64,000 nt of DNA from Chloroflexota bacterium (GTDB lineage Bacteria; Chloroflexota; Anaerolineae; Anaerolineales; Villigracilaceae), in NCBI GenBank assembly GCA_016213105.1, contig JACRBN010000016.1, forward strand, positions 124,001 through 188,000, written 5' to 3'. The position numbers and the translations under genes were made by a program. Within the stretch, counting starts at the first letter, position 1; every line of letters begins with the position of its first letter. Below the pieces are notes generated by a model that was given only the letters and a program-made list of their open reading frames with translations, made no database searches and was not told the DNA's origin. Positions 1-8,503 of this stretch are shown here, piece after piece.

Positions 1-344
1 AATACGCGAATGAGGCCAAAAACCAGCACGATGGCGGGGATGACGAAGGGCAGCATGGTCATGAACTCGATCATCGCGCGCAACTGCGGCAGGCGCAGGC
101 GAATCCAATAGGCGGTCGGAACCACCAGCAGGATGCTGACCAGGATGGTAAAGACCGCCACGACCAGCGAAAAGCCAAGCGTCCTCGTAAAGTTCACGTC
201 GGTGAAGATGCGCTCGTAGGATAGAAAACTAAGCACATCCTTCTTGGCGCGCAGGGAAAAGAGGAAGGTGGAAATCAGCGGCAGGAGGAAATACAGCGTG
301 CCGAGAAATATCCAAAACCAGGACCAGAATGTATTGCGCCTCAT
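1..344 (-). CDS. ABC transporter permease, second subunit (partial, runs off the window)
   Basis: This is the N-terminal part (about 114 residues) of an integral membrane permease; the gene continues beyond base 1. The protein starts MRRNTFWSWFWIFLG and contains strongly hydrophobic segments around residues 8-25 and 55-75, as in the second permease of spermidine/iron-type importers. Its ATG (344-342) overlaps the stop codon of the preceding permease in an ATGA arrangement, so the two are translationally coupled. It should pair with that permease as the heterodimeric channel fed by the binding lipoprotein upstream. The substrate cannot be read from the sequence, and the ATPase subunit is not in the window. 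Confidence 0.85.
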   Translation of the reverse strand, partial: MRRNTFWSWFWIFLGTLYFLLPLISTFLFSLRAKKDVLSFLSYERIFTDVNFTRTLGFSLVVAVFTILVSILLVVPTAYWIRLRLPQLRAMIEFMTMLPFVIPAIVLVFGLIRV

Positions 345-1252
345 TGCTTCAACCACCTCTCGCTCCTGCGGCGCAGGAAGTAATAAAGGGTCATCATCAC
401 GCCCATCACCACCACCATGCCGAAGGCCAGGGCATAACCCAGCCCGACATTGTGGAGCACGTCACCCTTGATCTGCGAGCCGATCAGGATCGTGATCAGG
501 TTGATGAAGCCGCCCGTCAGCGAAAGCGCCGTGGCGTACGCGCCAAAGGCATTCCCGAAGAGCAGGATCATCGTCCCCAAAATGGACGGGGTCAGGATCG
601 GCAGGGCCACCTTGACCCAATACTCGAAGGGAGTGGCGCCCAAATTCTCGGCCGCCTCGCGCCATTCGCGGCGCAATCCGTCCAGGGCGGGTGTGATCGT
701 CAGTACCATCAAAGGAAATTGAAAATACATGTAGGTCAGGGACAACCCCCAGAAGCTGTACAGGCTGAAGCCCTTGTCGTACAAATCCACCCCAATAAGT
801 TTCAAAAACACGGTGACCATACCCACACGCCCAAGAGTGGTAATGAAGGCAAAGGCCAGCGGCACACCTGCGAAGTTCGAAGCCACGCCCGAAAACGTCA
901 GCAGGGCCGAGCGTACCCAGCGCGGCAGGCCGCCCACCGTCACGGCATAGGCCATCAAAAATCCCAGCAGGCCGCCGCCGAAGGCGGTTGCCAGGCTGAT
1001 GCGGATCGTGACCCAGTAAGCGCCCAGGATGGAGGGATCCATCAGGTCGGCGAAATTCTTCAGCGTGAAATTTCCGTCCACATCCTGGAAGCTGCCGATC
1101 AACAGGCGGAAGGAAGGCAGCACGATGAACAGGAAAACGAACAGGAAGAATGGCGCCACCCCCAGCCAATCCCGCCACCCCGATAGGGCGGGACGCGCTT
1201 TTGGCGCGTCCCGTTTGGTGTCTACAGGTTTGGAAAAGGAATTACTTGACAT
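341..1252 (-). CDS. ABC transporter permease (spermidine/iron-type, first subunit)
   Basis: Integral membrane permease of about 303 residues with six predicted membrane segments. The cytoplasmic EAA loop that contacts the ATPase is clear (EAAENLGATPFEYWVKVALP), as in the BPD_transp_1 family. I chose ATG 1252, inside the last codons of the binding-protein gene (11-nt overlap); a TTG at 1261 in the same frame is a weaker alternative. It overlaps the next permease by 4 nt. The order binding protein, permease, permease is typical of putrescine, iron(III), thiamine or phosphonate importers. The family is secure and the substrate is unknown. Confidence 0.9.
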   Translation of the reverse strand: MSSNSFSKPVDTKRDAPKARPALSGWRDWLGVAPFFLFVFLFIVLPSFRLLIGSFQDVDGNFTLKNFADLMDPSILGAYWVTIRISLATAFGGGLLGFLMAYAVTVGGLPRWVRSALLTFSGVASNFAGVPLAFAFITTLGRVGMVTVFLKLIGVDLYDKGFSLYSFWGLSLTYMYFQFPLMVLTITPALDGLRREWREAAENLGATPFEYWVKVALPILTPSILGTMILLFGNAFGAYATALSLTGGFINLITILIGSQIKGDVLHNVGLGYALAFGMVVVMGVMMTLYYFLRRRSERWLKQ

Positions 1253-2342
1253 CCGCGCCAACGACGTTCATCCACTGTTCGGTGATCAGTGTCTTGGCGG
1301 CGGCAATCTGGTCGATGCTCGGGAAGGCGATCGGGGCATCGGTCGCGGGCAGTTTGGCTGCCAGGTCGGCGGGGATCACATTGCGGGACTTCATGTCATT
1401 GTAGCGGATCGGGTGGCAATAGCCCTTGAGCCAAATGTTCTGGCCTTCGTCGCTGTAGAGGAATTCCATCCACAACTTGGCGGCGTTCGGGTGCGGGGCG
1501 TAGGCGGAGATGGCCTGGATGTAGATGCCGGCGATGGAGCCGCTCTTGGGGATGACAACCTCGATGTTGGGGTTGCCGGCCAGGGCGTCGCGGTCAGACA
1601 GGGCGCTGTAGTCCCAGCGCAGGATGACGGGGGTCTCGCCGGAGGCCACGGTGGCCTGCTTGGCGATGACGGGGACGAAGTTACCGGCGTCATTGACCTG
1701 TTTGAAGAAGTCGAGGCCAGCCTGGACGTCATCGAGCGAGCCGCCGTTCGCGAGGGCAGCAGCCATGACGCTCATCTGGGCCTGGGCCGAAGCGCGCGGG
1801 TCGCCAGCCAGGGCGAACTTGCCCTTGTATTCGGGCTTGAGCAGGTCGGCCCAGTCTTGCGGGGCGGCAACCTGGTCGGTGTTGACTTCGAAGGCCAGCA
1901 CGCCGTAATAGTCGCCGTACCAGTAGCCATCGGGGTCCTTGGAGTCGGCGGGGATGCTGTCCCAGGTGGAAACTTTGTAGGGCTGGACGAGGCCTTCGGA
2001 GATGAGCTGCGGGCCAAAGCCATAACCAACGTCGATCACATCGGGAGCCTGCGGGCCTTTGTTGTCCTTGTTGGCCTTGATGGCTTCGATTTCATCGCCG
2101 GAGCCGGCATCGGGGTTCAGTTCGTTCACTTCCAGGCCGTACTTGGCCTTGAAGGCCTCGATGGCTTCGCCGTAATTGCACCAATCATGCGGCAGGGCGA
2201 TCACGGTCAGCATGCCCTCGGCTTTCGCAGCGGCAACCAGGTCATCTGCGCCACCGGTGGTTTTCTGACCACCGCAGGCAGACAGGACCATTGAAAGAAC
2301 CACGAGCAATGACACGACGTAGAAAAGGGTCTTTCGTTGCAT
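1242..2342 (-). CDS. ABC transporter substrate-binding lipoprotein (family 1 type)
   Basis: A 366-residue extracellular solute-binding protein. The signal peptide ends in a lipobox (LSAC, Cys about 23), so it should be lipid-anchored on the outer face of the membrane. The body resembles iron/polyamine/thiamine-type binding proteins: an AEGMLTVIALP opening strand, an IDVGYGFGPQLISEGLVQPY segment, and a C-terminal IYIQAISAYAPHPNAAKLWM segment typical of the group. A strong ribosome site (AAGGAGT) lies about 8 nt before the ATG. It is the first gene of a minus-strand operon with two permeases. An AT-rich TATAAT about 60 bp upstream is the likely promoter. The ligand cannot be assigned. Confidence 0.88.
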   Translation of the reverse strand: MQRKTLFYVVSLLVVLSMVLSACGGQKTTGGADDLVAAAKAEGMLTVIALPHDWCNYGEAIEAFKAKYGLEVNELNPDAGSGDEIEAIKANKDNKGPQAPDVIDVGYGFGPQLISEGLVQPYKVSTWDSIPADSKDPDGYWYGDYYGVLAFEVNTDQVAAPQDWADLLKPEYKGKFALAGDPRASAQAQMSVMAAALANGGSLDDVQAGLDFFKQVNDAGNFVPVIAKQATVASGETPVILRWDYSALSDRDALAGNPNIEVVIPKSGSIAGIYIQAISAYAPHPNAAKLWMEFLYSDEGQNIWLKGYCHPIRYNDMKSRNVIPADLAAKLPATDAPIAFPSIDQIAAAKTLITEQWMNVVGADVK

Positions 2343-2614
2343 TCTCTTACTCCTTTTGGGTATATGTGGGTAGAGGGTTTCACCTCTCTTGTTAATAATT
2401 ATATATCCAATTCCACAAATCGGCTTGGGGGAATTTTAACGAACGGTTACATTCTGATTATCCGCGGGTGAAAAGAGGGATTCCTCCCTCTTTTCGGCTA
2501 TTGCCGTCCCCGCCCAAACTCCTACAATAGATTCTGAGAACACTTTTGAATCTGTGTACATAAGAAACACGGCTTGCAGAATTCTTTCACCAGAACGCCA
2601 ACCGGGAGGGCACC
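2343..2614. promoter_or_regulatory. Divergent intergenic region with promoter-like boxes and an 11-bp palindrome
   Basis: This 272-bp region separates the minus-strand importer operon from the plus-strand SGNH-like gene. It holds an AT-rich patch with TATAAT on the minus strand near 2395-2405, a TACAAT on the plus strand at 2523-2528, and an inverted repeat with 11-bp arms (GAAAAGAGGGA, 2470-2480, and its complement, 2485-2495). No U-tract follows the hairpin on either side, and both flanking genes read away from it. It may therefore be an operator or 5'-UTR structure rather than a terminator. Confidence 0.4.
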
Positions 2615-4267
2615 ATGAAAACGCTAAAACGCAACCCCATTCATTTCCTGCTAGTGTTCGCGCTGGCGCTGATCTCCGCCGCGCCGCGACCGGCCGCAAA
2701 TACCCAAAGTCTGGATACGACCCCGCCCGACCAGGTGGTAAAGCTCATCTTCATCCACCATTCCACCGGGGAAAACTGGCTGACCGACGGCTACGGGGAT
2801 TTGGGCAGGACTCTCGACCAAAACAATTACTTCGTCAGCGACACCAACTACGGCTGGGGGCCTGATTCCATCGGCGACCGCACCGACATCCCCAACTGGA
2901 CGGAGTGGTTCTCCAGCGGGGAAACCGAGCGCTATATGCAGGCCCTGCTTGGCGAAAACGGCCAGCATTCCTCCTACACGCGCAGCCTGTCCGACCCGGG
3001 CGGCGAAAACGAGATCATCCTATTCAAGTCCTGTTTTCCCAACTCAGCCCTGGAAGGCAGCCCAGACGATCCAGCGGACCCCGAAGGCTGGCTGACCGTC
3101 GGCCATGCCAAGTACGTCTACAACGAAATTCTGGGATACTTCGCCAACCGCCCCGACAAACTCTTCGTGGTCATCACCGCTCCCCCGCTCTCCGACCCGA
3201 CCTACGCGGCTAACGCGCGCGCCTTCAATGAATGGCTGATGCATGACTGGCTCAGCGAGTATCCGCTCAGCAACGTGGTCGTCTTCGATTTCTACACGGT
3301 TCTGACCGGTCGCGGCCATCATCATCGCATCGAAAACGGCCAGATCGAACATACCTTTTCTCCCGGCGCAAATACCCTCGTCTATCCTTCCGGGGACGAT
3401 CATCCCTCCGAAGAGGGCAGCCGCAAGGCCACCGAGGAATTCGTGCCCTTGTTGAATTACTACTACCAGCGCTGGAAGGCGGATGCCGCGCCAGGTCCCA
3501 TCCAGCTCGAGCCGAATCCCCCAGCCGAACCTGCCCAAACGGATGCACCCACAGCCCAGCCCGGGACCTCGGGCCTGATCGCCGCCTTCGAAGCCGGGGA
3601 ATCCGCCTGGGAGGCCTACCACGACGAGGCCACGCCCGGCACGATGACCTGCCAACCCGAGGCGGGCGCGGGACGCTCGGGAGCTTCCCTGCTGCTGGAC
3701 TTCAACATTTCCGCCAACAGTTGGGGCACCTGCGCCATGTTCTTCGAAGCGCCGCAGGACTGGAGCGCCGCGCAGGGCCTCGCGTTCTACTTCCGCTCCG
3801 CGCAGGCGGGTTTGCTGTTCGACCTCGACCTGTATGCGGGTCCGCCCGAAAACCGCGAAACCTACCTTTACACCATCGAAGCGCCCGCCGAGAGCGTGAG
3901 CGCGTGGACGCGGATGGAATTGCGCTGGTCCGACTTCCACCGCGCCTCGTGGGAGGAGAATGCCGATGCCCCCTTCGACAAAGCCAGCCAGGTGATGGGC
4001 CTGGCCTTCGGGTTCGGCACCCTGCCCGACGCGCCCAACATCGGCTCCCTGCGCGTGGACGATGTGACCCTGCTGGGAAGTGCGCCCGTCGCCGCGCCGC
4101 CTTCCGACCAGCCCACCCAACCGCCAGCCGCCACCCCAGAGGACGCCGGGACTCCGCGCAGGCCGCTCCTGCCCTGCGGCAGCGGCGCCCTTGCACCCCT
4201 CTTCCTATTCGGGGCGGTCTTGTGGACCAGGAAGAAACGGGATGATAATATCGGCAAATATCCATGA
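2615..4267 (+). CDS. Secreted SGNH-like hydrolase with a CBM-like domain and C-terminal membrane anchor
   Basis: A 550-residue exported protein: signal peptide (residues 1-28); an N-terminal domain with FIHHSTGENW near the start and DDHPSEEG near residue 268, which resemble blocks I and V of SGNH hydrolases; a Pro/Thr/Ala-rich linker around 300-325; a beta-sandwich region (about 325-490) resembling CBM11/CIA30 domains; a second Pro-rich linker; then LPCGSGALAPLFLFGAVLW followed by TRKKR. That Cys-Gly, hydrophobic, basic ending looks like a sorting or anchoring signal. A GGGAGG ribosome site precedes the ATG. Its stop overlaps the next start (ATGA), so it is probably co-transcribed with the radical SAM gene. 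The substrate is unknown. Confidence 0.65.
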   Translation: MKTLKRNPIHFLLVFALALISAAPRPAANTQSLDTTPPDQVVKLIFIHHSTGENWLTDGYGDLGRTLDQNNYFVSDTNYGWGPDSIGDRTDIPNWTEWFSSGETERYMQALLGENGQHSSYTRSLSDPGGENEIILFKSCFPNSALEGSPDDPADPEGWLTVGHAKYVYNEILGYFANRPDKLFVVITAPPLSDPTYAANARAFNEWLMHDWLSEYPLSNVVVFDFYTVLTGRGHHHRIENGQIEHTFSPGANTLVYPSGDDHPSEEGSRKATEEFVPLLNYYYQRWKADAAPGPIQLEPNPPAEPAQTDAPTAQPGTSGLIAAFEAGESAWEAYHDEATPGTMTCQPEAGAGRSGASLLLDFNISANSWGTCAMFFEAPQDWSAAQGLAFYFRSAQAGLLFDLDLYAGPPENRETYLYTIEAPAESVSAWTRMELRWSDFHRASWEENADAPFDKASQVMGLAFGFGTLPDAPNIGSLRVDDVTLLGSAPVAAPPSDQPTQPPAATPEDAGTPRRPLLPCGSGALAPLFLFGAVLWTRKKRDDNIGKYP

Positions 4268-5397
4268 CGACCCGCCGCACCACATTCATCCCATACCGAC
4301 CCAGGACGGTCCTCAACAAACACAAACGCGCCGACCACTGGTTCTGGACGCGCTACAGCGCCTATCCCTACATCGGCTGCCAGCACGGATGCGAGTTTTG
4401 CTATTGCCGCGAGCAGAAGTACTCCCCCTACGATGACCCGCACGATTTCGCCCATGTCATCAAGGTCAAGGAGAATGCGCCCGAACTCTTGCGGCGCGCG
4501 CTGAAAAACGCGCCGCTCGACCCGATCTTCACCGGTGATTACCAGCCCCTCGAACGCAAATTCGAGATCTCGCGCCGCATGTTGGAAGTGTGCCACGAGA
4601 TGGGCTTCCCGGTCTTCGTGCTGGAGCGCAACCCCGGCATCTTGCGCGACCTGGACCTGCTGAAGGCCATCCACGAAAGGTCCAGGGCGGTAGTGGCGTT
4701 CAGCATCATCACCACGCCCGACTCGCAGGAGTATGACCGTGTCTGCCAGATGGAACACCTCGCCCCGCCCGCCGCCAAGCGCTTCGCGGCCATGGAAAAG
4801 ATCGCCGCGGCCGGCATCCCGGTCGGTGTGTGCATGATGCCCATCCTGCCCGGCCTGTGCGACGACGAGGCCAACTTCGATGCCGTGGCCCGCTGGACGG
4901 CAGGTCACGGCGGGAGTTTCGTTCTGGCCAGCGGACTGACGCTCTCCGACCAGCAAAAGGAATTTTTCTTCACGGTCCTGCGCGAACGCTTCCCCGATTT
5001 GCTGGGACTCTATCAGAGGCTGTATCCCCCGCACAGCTACGGCCCTGCCGACGGTAGCGGACGCACCCTGGCTCTGCGGGCGCGCGAAGCCTGTGCCCGA
5101 TACGGCATCCGCGACCGCATGCCGCGTCCGATTGTGCCCGGGGAGAAACGCGCCCTCAACAAACGCGTGGTCGAGCGGCTGGCCGAAAAACTCCACGAGA
5201 TGGAATTAAATAATGAAGCGGACCACCTTCTGTGGAAGTACCGCAAGGCCGCCTGGGCGGTCGAAGATATGGAAGAGGAGATCGGGCTGCTGTATCGAAC
5301 GATGGGCTTGAAAGGCCTGCAAGCCATCCCCGACCTCGGGCCGGGGCTGGGGACCGAAATCGCGGCCTGGATCGACGCCAATTCCAAACCAGCCTGA
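4264..5397 (+). CDS. Radical SAM protein, SplB-like
   Basis: A 377-residue radical SAM protein with the cluster motif CQHGCEFC (Cys39, Cys43, Cys46), followed by another Cys at 48. Overall layout and the FTGDYQPLERKFEISRRMLE segment resemble the spore-photoproduct-lyase-like (SplB-type) branch, found widely in non-sporulating bacteria. The ATG overlaps the upstream stop by 4 nt, implying coupling to the secreted protein before it. Real spore photoproduct lyase activity is unlikely in this setting because no sporulation genes are visible; the substrate is unknown. Confidence 0.8.
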   Translation: MTTRRTTFIPYRPRTVLNKHKRADHWFWTRYSAYPYIGCQHGCEFCYCREQKYSPYDDPHDFAHVIKVKENAPELLRRALKNAPLDPIFTGDYQPLERKFEISRRMLEVCHEMGFPVFVLERNPGILRDLDLLKAIHERSRAVVAFSIITTPDSQEYDRVCQMEHLAPPAAKRFAAMEKIAAAGIPVGVCMMPILPGLCDDEANFDAVARWTAGHGGSFVLASGLTLSDQQKEFFFTVLRERFPDLLGLYQRLYPPHSYGPADGSGRTLALRAREACARYGIRDRMPRPIVPGEKRALNKRVVERLAEKLHEMELNNEADHLLWKYRKAAWAVEDMEEEIGLLYRTMGLKGLQAIPDLGPGLGTEIAAWIDANSKPA

Positions 5398-5432
5398 AAT
5401 CCCCCTGCCGCGGAACGACTCTACTGGTTCAA

Positions 5433-5528
5433 CTACAAATACCGCAGGTATGCTGCGGCATGAGTCTGACGGCTGAGCACGGCGGCCAGCCAGCACACGA
5501 GAATACCCAGGGAATACATCATCTTCAT
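5433..5528 (-). CDS. Possible 31-residue single-pass membrane peptide
   Basis: A short reading frame (MKMMYSLGILVCWLAAV then a polar tail ending AAAYLRYL) with one hydrophobic segment. A purine-rich GGCGAGG lies upstream of the ATG at 5528. It is the only coding-like feature in the 355-bp gap between the SplB-like gene and the zinc-ribbon membrane protein. No function can be inferred. Conservation of the peptide in relatives would decide whether it is real. Confidence 0.3.
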   Translation of the reverse strand: MKMMYSLGILVCWLAAVLSRQTHAAAYLRYL

Positions 5529-5752
5529 CGAACCTCGCCTTTCCATAAAGTATCCATCCACCCGCAGTATACAAAGCCCGTCCGCGGGACGGATTAACCC
5601 CTGGTTTGAATCCCATTAAGGGCAGGTTAAGATCGACCGCGAAAAACACAGGCGGCTCCCCCCGTGTCATTGGTCATGGCGCAATTCCAGCAAAAAAAAA
5701 GCTCAAGTAAAATAGTACCTGTGAAGTCTCCCATGCTCAAACGAGGAACCGT

Positions 5753-6418
5753 ATGAATACTCCCATTCTGCCCACCTGCCCAAAATGTAAGCAAACCGAC
5801 CAGGTTCAGAAAGTGACCAGCATCTATGGCCTGAATACAAAGGAATGGTACGAGACGCGCAGCAGCACCGACGCCGACGGGCACACGCACCATTACCGCG
5901 AGAAGCACGAAGCCCACACCCAGCTGGGATTACGCCTCAAGCCGCCGCAGCAGCCGACCAGTCCCTTTCACCCCGGGTTGTGGTATGGCATCGGCGTATT
6001 CATCGTGATCTTCGTCTGCTCCATGCTGTTTCCCCTGTTGCTTGTCCCGCTTTCCTTCATCGTGCCAATGCTCGGCCTGACCACCTTCCTCCCCGAAGTG
6101 TCCGGCGTACCGACCTGGGTCATCCCCGTGGTGGTGATCGGCGGCGGGACGCTTTGCGTCAGCGTGGTGATCATCGGCCTCCTGGTTTGGGCGGGCGTCA
6201 AGGTGAAACAACGCTTCGACCGCGACCTGGCGAATTACAAATCGAAGAAGGCCATCTTCGAGCGCGACGACCTCCCGCGCTGGCAGCGCGCCAAGGATAG
6301 ATGGGATCAGTTGTATTTTTGCATGCGCGACGAGACGGTTTTCATCCCCTCTGAAAACAAAGCCGTCAGCGTGGAGCATATGGAAAAGTACCTGTACGAT
6401 CCACTCTTTAGGAACTAA
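5753..6418 (+). CDS. Membrane protein with N-terminal zinc ribbon
   Basis: A 221-residue protein: a CPKC knuckle near residues 9-12; a linker; two or three hydrophobic segments (about 80-108 and 120-148); and a charged C-terminal tail with WDQLYFCMRDETVF. A GAGGAA ribosome site precedes the ATG. Only one Cys pair is obvious at the N-terminus, so the metal site may be incomplete or completed by other residues. A strong terminator follows immediately, so this is probably a single-gene unit. Function unknown. Confidence 0.7.
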   Translation: MNTPILPTCPKCKQTDQVQKVTSIYGLNTKEWYETRSSTDADGHTHHYREKHEAHTQLGLRLKPPQQPTSPFHPGLWYGIGVFIVIFVCSMLFPLLLVPLSFIVPMLGLTTFLPEVSGVPTWVIPVVVIGGGTLCVSVVIIGLLVWAGVKVKQRFDRDLANYKSKKAIFERDDLPRWQRAKDRWDQLYFCMRDETVFIPSENKAVSVEHMEKYLYDPLFRN

Positions 6419-6432
6419 CGTGTCCACCTCAC

Positions 6433-6462
6433 GCCCCCGCCCTTGCAGCGGGGGCTTTGTTT
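6433..6462 (+). terminator. Rho-independent terminator after the zinc-ribbon membrane protein
   Basis: Stem GCCCCCGC (6433-6440) pairs with GCGGGGGC (6448-6455) around a 7-nt loop and is followed by TTTGTTT. It starts 15 nt after the stop codon. Confidence 0.9.
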
Positions 6463-6618
6463 ACGATGCGTCCATGGTCAGGGCTTGAGTTTGCCGCGCG
6501 CCAGGGCCACCATACCCTTGACGGCCGCATAGCGGACAGGCCGAACAATCCAATCGACCCGCCCCCCACCAGGATCGAATGCCAGTCCCGTCATCGTTTT
6601 CGTTTCCCGCCCTGACAG

Positions 6619-6624
6619 TATAAT
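6619..6624 (+). promoter_or_regulatory. -10 element of a leaderless promoter (methyltransferase)
   Basis: A perfect TATAAT ends 7 nt before the ATG at 6632, and there is no ribosome-binding site. Transcription would start at or next to the start codon. Confidence 0.65.
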
Positions 6625-6631
6625 CAGCCGC

Positions 6632-7255
6632 ATGAATATCCAAAACGCCTACAACCAATGGTCGAACAACTACGACTCGGATGAAAACCTGACCCGCGAC
6701 CTCGACGCGCAGGTGACCCGCGCGGTACTGGGCAGCCTGCACTTCAAGTCAGCGCTCGAACTTGGCTGCGGCACGGGCAAGAATACCGTCTTCCTCGCCC
6801 ACATCGCAGATGCGGTGCACGCCCTGGATTTTTCGCAGGGAATGATCGACAAGGCCAGGCAGAAGGTGCGGGCGGGGAATGTCCGTTTCGAGATGGCCGA
6901 CCTGACCCAACGCTGGCCCTGCGTCGACTCGGCCTACGACCTGGTCACCTGCAACCTGGTGCTGGAGCACATCGCGGACCTGTCCCACATCTTCGCCGAA
7001 GCCGCGCGGACGCTCGCGCCGCAGGGCAGATTTTTCATCAACGAGTTGCACCCCTTCAAGCAATATCGCGGCACCAGGGCCAGGTTCGAGCAGGGCGAAT
7101 CCACCGTCGAGGTGGACGCCTTCGTGCATCACATCTCCGATTTCACCAACGCAGCGGAGGCGCATGGGCTGAAACTGATCCGCTTCAACGAGTACTGGCA
7201 CGCAGCCGATGTTGGCAAGCCGCCCAGGCTGGCCTCCTTCCTGTTCGCGAAATGA
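6632..7255 (+). CDS. Class I SAM-dependent methyltransferase
   Basis: A 207-residue Rossmann-fold methyltransferase. Motif I is clear (LELGCGTGKNTVFLA, about residues 43-57), followed by the acidic motif II (VHALDFSQGM) and a post-I/motif IV region (YDLVTCNLVLEHI). No Shine-Dalgarno is present; a TATAAT 7 nt upstream of the ATG suggests a leaderless mRNA. The gene stands alone between two terminators. The substrate is unknown; the UbiE/biotin-like layout suggests a small molecule. Confidence 0.85.
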   Translation: MNIQNAYNQWSNNYDSDENLTRDLDAQVTRAVLGSLHFKSALELGCGTGKNTVFLAHIADAVHALDFSQGMIDKARQKVRAGNVRFEMADLTQRWPCVDSAYDLVTCNLVLEHIADLSHIFAEAARTLAPQGRFFINELHPFKQYRGTRARFEQGESTVEVDAFVHHISDFTNAAEAHGLKLIRFNEYWHAADVGKPPRLASFLFAK

Positions 7256-7280
7256 GACAGGTCCGCAACCTGAAATGAAA

Positions 7281-7310
7281 CTCGGAGGCCGCGCTGGCCT
7301 CCGAGTGATT
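7281..7310. terminator. Bidirectional terminator between convergent genes
   Basis: Perfect 10-bp arms CTCGGAGGCC (7281-7290) and GGCCTCCGAG (7296-7305) with a 5-nt loop, followed on the plus strand by a T-rich run. It lies between the methyltransferase and the convergent lipoprotein gene and can serve both. Confidence 0.85.
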
Positions 7311-7313
7311 TTT

Positions 7314-8084
7314 CTAGAACATGATCCCGCAGTCATACGGGACAAGGTTCTCCTCCTGCATGTCCAATATCCGATGCGGGAAGGAGCGGCTGATGGTGTA
7401 GGTCTGGCGGAAGAATCCGCCCCACTTGGTGAAGATGACCAATTCCACGATGGCGGTATCATCGGTCAGTTTGACCAGCGGCTCGATGCCCTGGATGCTG
7501 CGCGCCTTCGACTGCTGGGAGAGATCCAACTCCGCTCCAAATTCCACGTCGTTGATATAGGAGATGATATCGTCCACCGCCGCCATGTCGCAGATAATGT
7601 CGGTGTCGTTGTAGTTGGCGTGCCAGACCAGGTAGAACTGACGGTCCATCAGGGTCAGGGCGGCCTCTTCGAAATAGGCCTGCTCCACATCCTCCACCAC
7701 CAGGTAATCGTGATAATCATCCAAGGCGACGTGCTGATTCAACTCCTCCAGCGAAGCATACGGGGCCTGCTCCTCGGGGCGGACGTAAAGCTCGGGGGCG
7801 CTGCCCAGGAAATCCACCATGTAGACATAATCCAGCACGTAGCCTTCTCTCAGGCTGAGATGCGGCAGGACGTTGAAATACGTGTTGACATCGAACTCGC
7901 CGCCCGATTTGACTCCCGTTTCGGAGAGTCCCTGCGGGGGCGTCTGCGGCTGGAGGGCGCGCACCGCCGCCACCAGTTCGGAGCAATTCGAGATGACGGT
8001 CCCGTCCCGGGCAGGGGCGGGCATCAGGGCCTGGCAGGCCAGGGTCAGGACCAGGATCAGCAGGACGGGCAATATTTTCTTCAT
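7314..8084 (-). CDS. Hypothetical lipoprotein
   Basis: A 256-residue lipoprotein. I start it at ATG 8084 because GGAGG sits 5 nt upstream and the protein then begins with a good lipoprotein signal (MKKILPVLLILVLTLACQ, Cys17). A longer in-frame start at 8129 would add residues derived from the broken DUF559 gene. The mature part is acidic and rich in aromatic residues with no motif I recognise. It should be anchored outside the membrane. Confidence 0.7.
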   Translation of the reverse strand: MKKILPVLLILVLTLACQALMPAPARDGTVISNCSELVAAVRALQPQTPPQGLSETGVKSGGEFDVNTYFNVLPHLSLREGYVLDYVYMVDFLGSAPELYVRPEEQAPYASLEELNQHVALDDYHDYLVVEDVEQAYFEEAALTLMDRQFYLVWHANYNDTDIICDMAAVDDIISYINDVEFGAELDLSQQSKARSIQGIEPLVKLTDDTAIVELVIFTKWGGFFRQTYTISRSFPHRILDMQEENLVPYDCGIMF

Positions 8085-8437
8085 GGCGACCTCCAACTCC
8101 ATTGTACAGAAATCCTTGCACTCGAACAAATCCCGGACGCTGCGCCTGCTCCAGGTGCTGACTTCCGTCCAGTTCGATGATCAATCTGCTCTTGATCGAG
8201 ATGAAATCGGCAATGAAACGGCCCAGGGCATGTTGCTTTCTATAATACCCACGGTCACAAATTGCGCATTCCGCTCCCTAAAAAAGCGCAATTTGTGACC
8301 GCGCTGGGTATAAACTTGATGCCATGGAACTGGCGTTCGCGCAGGTAGGCCCACAGCTTTTTCTCGGCGGGCGTCATCTCACGGCGCAATTCGCCCGCGC
8401 GGTGCATGGTTTGGGGATCGGATCGTTTGGCTGGCAT
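8085..8437 (-). pseudogene. DUF559 endonuclease-like gene disrupted by a MITE
   Basis: The first 42 codons (from ATG 8437) read like the start of a DUF559 protein: REMTPAEKKLWAYLRERQF then HGIKF. At 8312 the frame runs into a 72-bp palindromic element (8241-8312). Directly beyond it the reading resumes as RKQHALGRFIADFISIKSRL and IIELDGSQHLEQ, the next part of the same family core, which resembles very-short-patch-repair-type nucleases. The last third appears frame-shifted and decayed and runs into the promoter region of the lipoprotein gene. Removing the element plus one TA restores the family order KF-RKQH, so this is an insertional knockout. Confidence 0.8.
8241..8312. mobile_element. 72-bp palindromic MITE (copy A) with TA target duplication
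   Basis: The inverted repeat has inner arms CACAAATTGCGC and its complement around an AT-rich loop, with outer ends TATAATACCCA and TGGGTATA. TA flanks both sides. The interrupted DUF559 frame shows that one TA was present before insertion and two after it. TA duplication is the signature of IS630/Tc1-mariner transposases, so this is probably a non-autonomous relative. A second copy with the same architecture lies at 14052-14121. Confidence 0.75.
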
Positions 8438-8503
8438 GGTTCCCTCGCCTTGGTAACACTATCTTTCATCCCTGAGTCTACCGCAAAATCCGCCCCCACC
8501 CGG

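Noticed and set aside
329-2294. Long plus-strand frames opposite the ABC transporter genes
   Set aside because: They are shadows of GC-rich coding DNA; the minus-strand frames have clear families, ribosome sites and coupling.
7717-8184. 155-residue minus-strand frame containing IIELDGSQHLEQ
   Set aside because: Only its first 15-20 codons match the DUF559 family; the rest is out of frame over a real lipoprotein gene. It is the remnant of the disrupted nuclease.
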